From: Hydrogenobaculum sp. Y04AAS1
GTDB taxonomy: Bacteria > Aquificota > Aquificia > Aquificales > Aquificaceae
Assembly (NCBI RefSeq): GCF_000020785.1
Contig: NC_011126.1
Span: 124,001 to 188,000 of the forward strand
Direction: 5' to 3'
Length of the DNA stretch: 64,000 bases
Shown piece after piece: positions 52,926 through 61,776 of this stretch. A program made the position numbers and the translations under genes. Within the stretch, counting starts at the first letter, position 1, and the number at the start of each line of letters is the position of its first letter. Under the pieces are notes generated by a model. The model did no database searches and was not told the DNA's origin. It saw nothing but the letters and a program-made list of their open reading frames with translations.

Positions 52926-53896
52926 AATTATCTGAAATAGCCTCCTTGCTTGGGGGCATTTCAAGCTATACCGTTGATATAGATGTTGTTGGCGTTAGTT
53001 CTGTTTTATCTCAAAAGCCAAATACCATAGTGTTTGTAGATGAAAAACATAAAGATATAGATTTCAAACAAGACATTGCTTACCTATCTGATATAGATTT
53101 ACAAGCGCCAAACTTTATAAAGGTGCAAAATTTAAAGTATGCAATGGCTATAGTCCTTGATACTTTTTATAAAAGCGAAAAACCAAAAGGTATATCGGAC
53201 AAAGCTTTTATAGAAGAGAGTGTACATATTGACAAAGACGTTTATATAGGGCCCTTTTCTTATATAGGCAAAAACGTAAGCTTAGGAGAAGGAGTGCTAA
53301 TATATCCTTTTACTTACGTGGGAGACAACACCATTATAGGGGATAACAGCATTTTGTATAGCGGAGTTCATATATACAAAAATACCGTTATAGGTAAAAA
53401 TGTAATAATACATTCAGGGGCTGTAATAGGAGCGGATGGATTTGGATACGCTATAGGACCAGAAGGTATAAAAAAGCTAAATCATATAGGAAACGTTATC
53501 ATAGAAGATAATGTAGAGATAGGGGCAAACACCACTATAGATAGGTCGCTTCTTGATAGCACAATCATAGGTAAATCTACAAAGATAGACAACCTTGTAA
53601 TGGTAGGACACAATTGTAAGATAGGGCAAAACTGCTTTTTGGTATCTCAAGTGGGGCTTTCGGGTAGCGTCAATATAGGGGATAATTCAATACTTGCTGG
53701 ACAAGTGGGAGTTGCAGATCACGTAAACATAGGCTCAAACGTACAAGTAGCAGCCAAATCGGGCGTTGCCTACGATCTTCCTTCTAACAACACTTACGGT
53801 GCAAACCTACCATCTATAGAATGGAACAAGTGGAAAAGAATTTACGTATCTTTGTTAAAACTTCCAGATGCCTTAAAGAAGCTAAACAAACTTTAA
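52922..53896 (+). CDS. lpxD: UDP-3-O-acylglucosamine N-acyltransferase
   Basis: The 324-residue protein has an N-terminal uridine-binding domain and a left-handed beta-helix of hexapeptide repeats (about 95-290). The LpxD motif HSGAVIGADGFGYA is followed by VMVGHNCKIG, with the catalytic His. It adds the N-linked acyl chain in lipid A synthesis. It ends convergently with the LptF/G gene, sharing the stop palindrome TTAA at 53893-53896. Confidence 0.96.
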   Translation: MKLSEIASLLGGISSYTVDIDVVGVSSVLSQKPNTIVFVDEKHKDIDFKQDIAYLSDIDLQAPNFIKVQNLKYAMAIVLDTFYKSEKPKGISDKAFIEESVHIDKDVYIGPFSYIGKNVSLGEGVLIYPFTYVGDNTIIGDNSILYSGVHIYKNTVIGKNVIIHSGAVIGADGFGYAIGPEGIKKLNHIGNVIIEDNVEIGANTTIDRSLLDSTIIGKSTKIDNLVMVGHNCKIGQNCFLVSQVGLSGSVNIGDNSILAGQVGVADHVNIGSNVQVAAKSGVAYDLPSNNTYGANLPSIEWNKWKRIYVSLLKLPDALKKLNKL

Positions 53897-54954
53897 AACC
53901 AGTTTGCTCTTTGTATATCAAAAACTCTTTTTAAAGCGTAAAAGCTCATAAATACATATATCACTACAAAAAATAAGGGATTCATATTTATTTTGGAAGA
54001 TAAGCTGTAAGGTATTACTATACCTATACCAAATAAAGAAGCATGCCATAAAAACGCTTTATACCAATCTATCGTATTTTGGCTTTTAGCTATATAAAAA
54101 GATGCTATACACACCATCAGGAAAGGCAAAAAAGAAAACTCCAGCTTAAATATAAACGTTGATATGTATGGAAACATGTTTAATCCTTCTTTTCTCATTA
54201 CGATAGCGGTTTTAACAAGCTCTGTAAGAGATTGCTCGTCTGGGGTTTTTATCCAAAGGTTCAAATCTTTTGGATTTATTTCTGTTTTAAGGTGTAATGT
54301 CTGGAAATGTATCTCTCTAAACGGGCTAAAGGATGTTTCTATCCCTTGTTCTAAATCCATATAACCATTTTTCACTATGGCTTTTTTAGCTTTTATGATA
54401 TAGTTAAATTTGTTGTTTTTTACATTTATTATCTTTATGTTGTAAAATAAGCCGTTTGATGTGGCCAAAGATGTTCCTATGAAAGTTTTTTCGTTGTTTT
54501 TTTCTTTTGCTATCCAGAGGTTTCTAGCTATTCCAAGCTCGTATTTTTGATTTTTTTTATAGACGTGCTCTATGTATTTTAGTTCTTTTGTAGCGTTTGG
54601 TATGAAAAATTCGTTTAGCATCAAATTTCCAAAAGATATTAAAAGACTTACTATGATAAAGGGCTTAAATATATGGCTTATTGGTATTCCAAAGCTTTGA
54701 GGTACCAAAAACATCTTTATCCTTTTTAAGTAATGGCTTAATACAAAAACTGATATAGATACATTTATTGTAGCAGTGTAAAAAAGCACTATCGGTAAAA
54801 AGTTTAATATTGTTTGAAAAAGTATTTTTGGGCTTTTCATATGATAAGTGATAAAAAAATTTGAAATTTGATATATAAAAAATAATGCTAAAATAGATAG
54901 ATAAACCAAAAATATAGTAAACAAAAAGCGCTTCGTTATAAATCTTAGAAGCAT
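53893..54954 (-). CDS. LptF/LptG-family lipopolysaccharide export permease
   Basis: The 353-residue protein has the YjgP/YjgQ topology: three N-terminal helices (about 8-115), a periplasmic beta-jellyroll domain (about 130-235) and three C-terminal helices. LRFITKRFLFTIFLVYLSIL is the typical start. It forms the inner-membrane part of the LPS transporter. Its ATG overlaps the stop of the upstream protease gene by 1 bp. Confidence 0.85.
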   Translation of the reverse strand: MLLRFITKRFLFTIFLVYLSILALFFIYQISNFFITYHMKSPKILFQTILNFLPIVLFYTATINVSISVFVLSHYLKRIKMFLVPQSFGIPISHIFKPFIIVSLLISFGNLMLNEFFIPNATKELKYIEHVYKKNQKYELGIARNLWIAKEKNNEKTFIGTSLATSNGLFYNIKIINVKNNKFNYIIKAKKAIVKNGYMDLEQGIETSFSPFREIHFQTLHLKTEINPKDLNLWIKTPDEQSLTELVKTAIVMRKEGLNMFPYISTFIFKLEFSFLPFLMVCIASFYIAKSQNTIDWYKAFLWHASLFGIGIVIPYSLSSKINMNPLFFVVIYVFMSFYALKRVFDIQRANWF

Positions 54955-55805
54955 TATTTTTTGTTTTGAGTGGTTTTATAAGGAATAGGTATGTACTGGA
55001 CAGAGGGTACTTGAGAATTCGTGGGTTGGTCGTAAAGCTCCATGAGTTCATAAACCTCTTCTGGTACATCGGTGTTTATATTTAAGCCCATGGCTTTTAG
55101 CTGGTCTACATCAAGAGGATAATCATGTGTAAATTTACCTGTGGATAACTCTTCTGCTATCTTTTTTGCAACATCATCAGGATGTCCTTTTTTCTTTAAA
55201 AGCTCGTATACATAGCTTTTCATCTGCTCTATTGCTTTTTTGGATACATCGGCCATTATCATAGTTTCATCATCTATGTCTTCTGGTTTTTTTACATCAA
55301 GCACTTTTAGTATAGAAGCAGCCGGCATTTGCCCTATTTGTGGGTCAACGGGTCCCAACACGGCGTTATGGTCCATCGTTATCTCGTCGGCAGATAAGGC
55401 TATTAGTGTACCACCACTCATGGCGTAGTGAGGTATTATGACTATAACTTTTGACTTGTGTTTTGCCAGTGCACTAGCTATTTGAGAAGCTGCCAGCGCT
55501 AAACCACCGGGTGTATGAAGTATCATAACAATGGGCATATCTTCTGGAGTCATCCTTATGGCTCTTAACACCTGTTCAGAGTCTTCTATGTTTATAAACT
55601 TCATAAAGGCAAACCCAAAAAATGACAATCCTTCTTGTCTATGAATCATCGTTATGACTCTGGCGTTATATTTTTTTTCTATAAGCCTTATCATTGCCTC
55701 CCTTTCTCTATTTAAAAGGCTTCTTTTCAAAAAAGGCCAAACTACAAAGAAAAATAAAAATAAAAACCAAAATAGATTAAAAAGCCCACCTATATCTTGA
55801 TTCAT
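54954..55805 (-). CDS. SDH-type (ClpP-fold) membrane serine protease
   Basis: The 283-residue protein has an N-terminal transmembrane helix (about 8-28) and a ClpP/SppA-like fold. PIVMILHTPGGLALAASQIA, then IPHYAMSGGTLIALSADEI with the nucleophile Ser, and NAVLGPVDPQIGQ match the SDH_sah family. Family members are membrane-bound proteases of unclear substrate. It lies 1 bp before the LptF/G gene. Confidence 0.83.
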   Translation of the reverse strand: MNQDIGGLFNLFWFLFLFFFVVWPFLKRSLLNREREAMIRLIEKKYNARVITMIHRQEGLSFFGFAFMKFINIEDSEQVLRAIRMTPEDMPIVMILHTPGGLALAASQIASALAKHKSKVIVIIPHYAMSGGTLIALSADEITMDHNAVLGPVDPQIGQMPAASILKVLDVKKPEDIDDETMIMADVSKKAIEQMKSYVYELLKKKGHPDDVAKKIAEELSTGKFTHDYPLDVDQLKAMGLNINTDVPEEVYELMELYDQPTNSQVPSVQYIPIPYKTTQNKK

Positions 55806-55834
55806 ATGTAAATTATACCATATTTAAAATTAAT

Positions 55835-56575
55835 TTAGAATTGCTCATCTATTATAGGGCTTAATATAGCACTAATCCAAAGGCTTAGTCTTATGCCTCT
55901 TGAAAGTGCTCTTTTGGTGTTGTTTAGGCTTTTAATAGCTTTGTCCATGTCTTCGTTGAAGCCAATTTTTAACATGTGTTGCTCTAGTTTTTCTACTAGA
56001 CAGTCTATAAGCTCTTCCTTTTCTTTAATATCTTTTATGTTGTCTATCTGGGGGATTGTTTCGTAAAAGCGTTTTGAGATAAGCTTCTCACATAGAGGAT
56101 GTTTTGAAGTTTTTCTTTCAAAAAGCTCTAAAACGATGGATCTTGATACTATCGTAGGTATTATGTTTGATAAAGAGTCCGCTGTGATGATAAATTTTAG
56201 GTAAGAAGGCGGTTCTTCTAAGGTTTTCAAAAGGGCGTTTGAGGCTTCTTTTAACATGTTTTGGGCGTTTGTTATAAGACATACTTTGTTTGGACTATAG
56301 TTTGGTTTTAGGTTGGCAAAATTTGATATTTCTCTTATATCGTCTATCTTTATAGAGTTTTCTTTTCCTATCCATATAAAATCTGGATGCTTTTCATAAA
56401 ATATCTTGCAACTATAACACTCTTTGCATCCCCATGGTTGCTTGTTTTCACAAAGAATCCCCTTTGCATAAGAAAGGGCTAGTTTTTCTACATCTTTTTC
56501 TATAGATACAATAAGGGTAGAGGTAGGTATTCTTTGGTTTAGCTGGGCTTTTTCTAAAAATTCTTTTGCGTTCAT
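55835..56575 (-). CDS. holB: DNA polymerase III delta' subunit
   Basis: The 246-residue clamp-loader subunit has the zinc motif CENKQPWGCKECYSC, then the ATPase-like core with ITNAQNMLKEASNALLKTLEE and the SRS-like arginine region TIVSRSIVLEL. There is no Walker A, as in delta' proteins. The length is short (typically about 300). It is followed by the LptF/G side cluster and preceded by mltG with a 1-bp gap. Confidence 0.82.
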   Translation of the reverse strand: MNAKEFLEKAQLNQRIPTSTLIVSIEKDVEKLALSYAKGILCENKQPWGCKECYSCKIFYEKHPDFIWIGKENSIKIDDIREISNFANLKPNYSPNKVCLITNAQNMLKEASNALLKTLEEPPSYLKFIITADSLSNIIPTIVSRSIVLELFERKTSKHPLCEKLISKRFYETIPQIDNIKDIKEKEELIDCLVEKLEQHMLKIGFNEDMDKAIKSLNNTKRALSRGIRLSLWISAILSPIIDEQF

Positions 56576-56576
56576 G

Positions 56577-57521
56577 TTATCCGTCGACTTTTTTTATAGC
56601 TTTTATATGGTTTTTCAGGCTTTTATTAAAATAGATGTTGCCAGATTTATCGCTTACAAAGTAAAGGTAATTGGATTTTGCAGGGTATATGGCGCTTTTT
56701 ATAGAGTTGATACCTGGGTTGCAGATAGGGGTTGGTGGAAGCCCTTTTACAAGATACGTGTTGTAGGGGCTTTTTATAGAAAGGTCTTTTTTGGTGATAG
56801 TGCCGTTCCATTTTCCTTCTATTTTTAAAGCGTAAATTACGGTAGAATCCATTTGAAGTGGCATATCTTTTTTAAGCCTGTTGTATATAACAGATGCCAC
56901 AAGCGGTTTATCTTTTAAATACTTTGCTTCCTTTTCCACTATAGAGGCTATTATAATCTGATCTTTTGTGGGGTTTAGGTGATTTTCCTTCATCGTTTCT
57001 TTAAAAGCTTTATACATAGAATATATTATATATTTTGGATTTTCATGCTTATAGAAAAAATATGTATCTGGAAATAAATACCCTTCAAAACCATCTGAGT
57101 TTATACCAAGCGCTTTGGCATAAGATTTGTCTTTGGCGTACTTTAAAAAAGCTTTTTTAGAACATATACCGTTTTCTTGAAGCCTATTTGCTATATCGTA
57201 TATATCAAAACCTTCTGGTATTGTGATTTTATGAAGCAAAAACTCTCCCCTTGTTAGCTTTCTATACACTTCAAAAGGGCTTACGATGCCTTTAAATCTA
57301 TACTCTCCATATTTTATATGGGCGTTTGTAATATAAAGAAGGGCTTCCAATATGTATTTGTTTACTATGCCGTTTCTTGAGAGTTTGTTTATAGCCTCTT
57401 CTTTGTTTAATCCGTATATATCTATTGTTTTATTTACTATATGTGGTCTTAAAAGCCAAAAACCAAGCATAAGCACGGTGCCAAGGATTATAAAAGATAT
57501 CTGTTTAAAGGTTTTCTGCAT
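56577..57521 (-). CDS. mltG: Endolytic murein transglycosylase MltG
   Basis: The 314-residue protein has one N-terminal transmembrane helix (about 8-24) and the YceG domain with catalytic Glu in IIASIVEKEAKYLKD. ASVIYNRLKKDMPLQMDSTV and NTYLVKGLPPTPICNPG are family hallmarks. It cuts glycan strands to end peptidoglycan elongation. Its start overlaps ruvX by 17 bp. Confidence 0.93.
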   Translation of the reverse strand: MQKTFKQISFIILGTVLMLGFWLLRPHIVNKTIDIYGLNKEEAINKLSRNGIVNKYILEALLYITNAHIKYGEYRFKGIVSPFEVYRKLTRGEFLLHKITIPEGFDIYDIANRLQENGICSKKAFLKYAKDKSYAKALGINSDGFEGYLFPDTYFFYKHENPKYIIYSMYKAFKETMKENHLNPTKDQIIIASIVEKEAKYLKDKPLVASVIYNRLKKDMPLQMDSTVIYALKIEGKWNGTITKKDLSIKSPYNTYLVKGLPPTPICNPGINSIKSAIYPAKSNYLYFVSDKSGNIYFNKSLKNHIKAIKKVDG

Positions 57522-57876
57522 ACTCTTTTAATATTATATATGCACTTATGTGGTCAATCTCTTTTTCATCGCTTAAGCTTTTGGCTTCAAAGGTTGTGTA
57601 TCTTTCATCTTGTAATACTATATCTATATTTAACTCTTTTTTTAAAAGCTCGTAAAACTTTTTTACCTTTTTCGCCCTTTGGCCTTCCTTTCCAGAAGGC
57701 GTTAGTGGGTATCCAAGCACTATTAGCTCTATTTTGTAGGCTTTTACTATATGCTTTAGCGTTTGTATTAGATTTTTATCGTTTTTTATTATCTTAAAGG
57801 GTTTATATATCTTTAGATGCTTATCTCCTAAGGCAAGCCCTATTCTTTTTGTTCCGTAATCTATGCCAAGTATCAT
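57505..57876 (-). CDS. ruvX: Putative pre-16S rRNA nuclease / Holliday junction resolvase YqgF (RuvX)
   Basis: The 123-residue RNase H-fold protein has MILGIDYGTKRIGLALGD, then LQDERYTTFEAKS and DHISAYIIL, the three conserved blocks with acidic residues. YqgF enzymes trim pre-16S rRNA or cut DNA junctions. It is in a tight operon with mltG and holB. Confidence 0.9.
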   Translation of the reverse strand: MILGIDYGTKRIGLALGDKHLKIYKPFKIIKNDKNLIQTLKHIVKAYKIELIVLGYPLTPSGKEGQRAKKVKKFYELLKKELNIDIVLQDERYTTFEAKSLSDEKEIDHISAYIILKEYAENL

Positions 57877-57894
57877 CGTGATATCTCTTCTTTG

Positions 57895-59418
57895 TTATAC
57901 CCTCTCCCACTCAAAACTAACTATATTCTTCTTCTCTTTGCTAAATTCTATACCTATCAAATAAACTTCTTTATCTTTATACTTCTCATAATACCTTTTA
58001 TCTTTTATCTGTTTTAAAGCTTTTCCTCCTTCTTCTTTATCTTCTAATACCTTAAACTCTATAATATAAACGCTGTCTTGGTTAAAGACACTTAGATCTA
58101 TCTGACCCTTATTGGTATTGTCTTCTGCTATCACGTTTAGTCCTGCTCCGTTAAAAAGAGCATACACGATAGATGCATAAAAGCCCTCATATGATGATAT
58201 ATCGTTTTTCCTATACCAATCATGAGGAATGCTTGCAAAGAATGTGTATATAGCATCTTTTAGTTTGTCTATATCTTTTGTGAGTATAGCCTTTTTTATA
58301 TTTGTTTCTGTTTTGCTTACACTTACTGGTTCTCTAAATACATATATCAAAAATGAGCTGTTAAAGCTTTTTCTTACTTCAAGGTTTGGATAAGACAATA
58401 TGTATGTTCCGTATTCTTCCATAAACTCTTTTATTGTAAGATAGCCCGCTTGAAATAAAAGATTCTCAGGAAATATGTTATCCACATCAAGGTTTGATAA
58501 AATCTCTTCTCCCACTTCAAGGTTCTCAAGCTCTGGTAGGTAGTATCTGTTTTTCATAAACATCTTAATAAGAAATGTGGGCGTTCCTGTCTCAAACCAA
58601 AAGGCTCTAAACCTTTTCTCTGAGAAAAGAAGGAGTATATCAAAAGGATTGTAAACACTCTCTCCAAGCCAACTATAGCCGTTGTACCAGACTTTTATCT
58701 TTTCTTTATCAAAATCCTTTAGCCTGTCTTCAAATACACTTTCAAGCTCAGATTGGGTATAACCGCATACTGTTGAAAACTCTTCATTTAAAGTGATATC
58801 CTGAAGCTGATTCAGTCCACTAAATATTGATACTTTTGAAAACCTTGATACACCTGTTAGAAAGGCAAGCTTTAGATAAGGATCCATACCCTTTAATACC
58901 GAATAAAAATCTTTCAATATTTCTCTATTTTCCCTTGCTACTTCTATATTTTCTATTGCATCTAATATCGGTTTATCGTACTCATCTATGAGTACTACTA
59001 CTTGTTGGTTGTATTTTTCGTATAGTTTTTCGATGAGTTCTAAAAACATTTGACTTGGACGCTTTTCTTTTAAGTTTATCTTTTCTTTTTCTGATATCCT
59101 ATTTACTTGAGATGTCATTAGATCCAATAAAATATCTGAAGTTCTTATATTTCCACTTGCAAAGCTTATTTTTATGATAGGATATCTTTTCTCCCAATTC
59201 CAATTATCGTATAGATATAACCCTTTAAATAATTCTTTGTTGCCAGAAAAGGCTTCTTTTAGGGTATCAAGAAAAAGGGATTTACCAAACCTTCTGGGGC
59301 GAGATAGAAAATAATATTTACTTGTTAGTTTTGGTATAAAATGTGTTTTATCTACATAGTAAAAACCACCTTCTATGATATCTTTGAAGGTTTGTATGCC
59401 TATTGGTAAAAGTTTCAT
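57895..59418 (-). CDS. AAA-ATPase-like protein with C-terminal PD-(D/E)XK nuclease-like domain
   Basis: The 507-residue protein starts with LPIGIQTFKDIIEGGFYYVDKT and RPRRFGKSLFLDTLKEAF (Walker A-like), with VVVLIDEYDKPI as Walker B. The C-terminal ELDxK-like segment (GQIDLSVFNQDSVYIIEFKVLE) fits PDDEXK_9. This AAA_ATPase-like/DUF1703 family is often in many copies in a genome and is poorly understood; a mobile or defence role is suspected but not shown. A TATAAT box lies 6 bp before its ATG. Confidence 0.85.
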   Translation of the reverse strand: MKLLPIGIQTFKDIIEGGFYYVDKTHFIPKLTSKYYFLSRPRRFGKSLFLDTLKEAFSGNKELFKGLYLYDNWNWEKRYPIIKISFASGNIRTSDILLDLMTSQVNRISEKEKINLKEKRPSQMFLELIEKLYEKYNQQVVVLIDEYDKPILDAIENIEVARENREILKDFYSVLKGMDPYLKLAFLTGVSRFSKVSIFSGLNQLQDITLNEEFSTVCGYTQSELESVFEDRLKDFDKEKIKVWYNGYSWLGESVYNPFDILLLFSEKRFRAFWFETGTPTFLIKMFMKNRYYLPELENLEVGEEILSNLDVDNIFPENLLFQAGYLTIKEFMEEYGTYILSYPNLEVRKSFNSSFLIYVFREPVSVSKTETNIKKAILTKDIDKLKDAIYTFFASIPHDWYRKNDISSYEGFYASIVYALFNGAGLNVIAEDNTNKGQIDLSVFNQDSVYIIEFKVLEDKEEGGKALKQIKDKRYYEKYKDKEVYLIGIEFSKEKKNIVSFEWERV

Positions 59419-59424
59419 AATATG

Positions 59425-59430
59425 ATTATA
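59425..59430 (-). promoter_or_regulatory. -10 box of the AAA-ATPase gene; likely leaderless
   Basis: On the minus strand TATAAT is followed by 6 bp and the ATG, with no Shine-Dalgarno sequence. A -35 box is weak or absent. Confidence 0.45.
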
Positions 59431-59457
59431 TCAAATATGACTGGATACGATAAAATC

Positions 59458-61776
59458 TTATGTTACTACCACCTTGTTTCTACCGGTTTTCTTTGCTTCG
59501 TAAAGAGCTTCGTCTGCACGTTTTAAAAGCGTTTCTTTTGTATCGTGCTTTTCTAACGATGCCACGCCAAAAGAGCAAGTTACGTTGATCCCTTCTTCAA
59601 AATGAAGATTTCTTATAAGACTTCTTAGTTTTTCAGCTAATATTTTGGCATCTTCTTTTGTGGTCTCTGGAGCTATGATGACAAACTCCTCACCGCCATA
59701 TCTTGCAAAGATATCGGTATTTCTTATGTTCTCTGATACCACTTTTGCTATGGCTTTTAGCACTTTATCACCTACGTCGTGACCAAAAGAATCGTTTATA
59801 TGCTTAAAAAAGTCTATGTCAAACATGATAAGACTTAAAGGCCTGTCGTGTCGTTTTGCCAATTTTACATATTCTTCCAATTTATTTTCAAGATACCTTC
59901 TATTGTAAATACCTGTAAGAGGATCTTCAGTGGATTGTTTTAACAACATATCAGATAACTCTTTTTCTTTTGTGATATCAACAAATGTGAAAACAGCCAC
60001 AGGTTTGTTTTCAACATCTTTTATGAAGTTTAAAGAGCCCTTTACATAAAGTGTTTGGTTTTTCTTGTTAAGAATATGAAACTCTTGTAAGATAATAGGT
60101 GTTTTATTGGTTAAAGCCTTGATTATATCTTTAACATGTATAGGTGATAAGATATCAAAGATGCTAAGTGTTTTTATATCTTCATGAGTGTATCCTAAAA
60201 GTTCAAGAAGATAATCATTCTCATAATAAATATTATCTTCATCGAATACCAAAACGCCTACTTGTGTGTTTTTAACAATGCTATTGACAAGATCGTTTTG
60301 ATAATTTAGTTTTTTCCTTAATTCTATGGTTTTTAGTGCATTTTCTATCCTATCTTTCAAGTTAGATAAAATTTCTTTGTAATCCTCAAAGTAATTTTTC
60401 ACCTTAGAGCATATACATATAGACCCATAGATGTTGCCATTTTCTGATATAGGCATGGCAATGGAAGATAAAGTTTCTTTTTCTATCAGTTTTTGTCTTA
60501 TTGCATCATCTTCAATTTCATTTGAATTTTCATAGTATACGGTGCTTTTGGTGTTAAAAGCTTTGATGATAGGAAAGTTTATTTCTTTGTTTACATCTTC
60601 AATGCATGTTTCCGATGTAGAGTTTATGTAAAAACCATTTTTTTGTTTTCTCAAAATACATACATCTTTAAACATATCCTCTTTTTCAAACATATCTAAA
60701 AGCTTTTCAAAAAATCCATCTTCACTATCCGATGTAAGGCTAAGATGTTCTATCTCTTTAAATATCTCAAAAGCTTTTCTTATTCTCTCTTCTTTTGTAA
60801 TATCGTTTATTATTGACAGTAAGTAAGTTTTGCCATTTAGATGAACAGGGGACGAATAAACTTCCACATCTCTTATCTCACCAGATTTTAATCTGTGCTT
60901 AAGCTTAAAGAAGTTTAGCTCTTTATATTTTGCTTTGCGAGCAAGCTCTTTCATCTTTTCTTCGCCAAGCGTGTTTATATCCCAATTTTTCAAAGTAGTT
61001 ATTTCTTCTTTTGTGTATCCATAAAAATCAAGAGCAGCTTGATTGGCGTTTGCTATGCTGTAAGTATCTGGATCTACCAAAAGTATAGGTATACTATGGC
61101 CCTCTAAAAATGTTTTATAAAACTCCATTTCAGATTTCAAAGTGTATATTGATATAGCAGTTACTATTAAGATATTTAGATATCTCATACGCCAGTATAT
61201 ACCGTATAGATTGTCAATATCACCTTGTTCTATAAGCTTGTAAAAATACTTAGCCACATAATGAAGCCTCTCGTGTGCTTTATGAACATCTTTTTTAACA
61301 TCTTCTGGCATTGCTGAGTTTTCTATTTCCTTGTAGACTGGGCAAGCGTGAGAATCAAAAGTGATAGAAGGATTTTTGCTAAGTTCAATATAGTCTTTTG
61401 TGATAGCATCTTTAAAGTATGCACTTGGTTTAAGAAGCTCTGGTAATATATCCTCAGTATAAAGCATCGATTCTAATTTGTCAGACTCTTCTACGCAACG
61501 GAATGAGTAATATCTTGAAATCGTGTTTTTTAGCTTTTCAAAGAAAGATATAAGTTTATCGTAAGTCTCTTCTGTAAGAAGACCTTTTTTGATTAGGCTC
61601 TTGGTGATATCATTTTTAATATATTCTAAGTTATGTTTCATATAAGTTATATGGGTTTTATCGTAAGCTTCTTTTCCTATATTCTTCAGCAGCTCTTGGT
61701 CTACCGTATCTGTTTTTAGGTAATCTTCCCAAAGGGCTTTTATAGTATTTTCGTACGTGCAGTTTAACATACTCAT
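59458..61776 (-). CDS. PAS-GAF-PAS diguanylate cyclase
   Basis: The 772-residue protein has a helical N-terminal region (about 1-220, with His and Cys pairs such as FDSHACPVY and HERLHYV), PAS (about 225-335), GAF (about 345-495), PAS (about 500-615) and GGDEF (about 620-772) domains. The active site is intact as ARYGGEEF and an I-site RNTD lies five residues before it, so c-di-GMP synthesis with product inhibition is expected. There is no transmembrane helix. It overlaps the next signalling gene by 4 bp. Confidence 0.92.
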   Translation of the reverse strand: MSMLNCTYENTIKALWEDYLKTDTVDQELLKNIGKEAYDKTHITYMKHNLEYIKNDITKSLIKKGLLTEETYDKLISFFEKLKNTISRYYSFRCVEESDKLESMLYTEDILPELLKPSAYFKDAITKDYIELSKNPSITFDSHACPVYKEIENSAMPEDVKKDVHKAHERLHYVAKYFYKLIEQGDIDNLYGIYWRMRYLNILIVTAISIYTLKSEMEFYKTFLEGHSIPILLVDPDTYSIANANQAALDFYGYTKEEITTLKNWDINTLGEEKMKELARKAKYKELNFFKLKHRLKSGEIRDVEVYSSPVHLNGKTYLLSIINDITKEERIRKAFEIFKEIEHLSLTSDSEDGFFEKLLDMFEKEDMFKDVCILRKQKNGFYINSTSETCIEDVNKEINFPIIKAFNTKSTVYYENSNEIEDDAIRQKLIEKETLSSIAMPISENGNIYGSICICSKVKNYFEDYKEILSNLKDRIENALKTIELRKKLNYQNDLVNSIVKNTQVGVLVFDEDNIYYENDYLLELLGYTHEDIKTLSIFDILSPIHVKDIIKALTNKTPIILQEFHILNKKNQTLYVKGSLNFIKDVENKPVAVFTFVDITKEKELSDMLLKQSTEDPLTGIYNRRYLENKLEEYVKLAKRHDRPLSLIMFDIDFFKHINDSFGHDVGDKVLKAIAKVVSENIRNTDIFARYGGEEFVIIAPETTKEDAKILAEKLRSLIRNLHFEEGINVTCSFGVASLEKHDTKETLLKRADEALYEAKKTGRNKVVVT

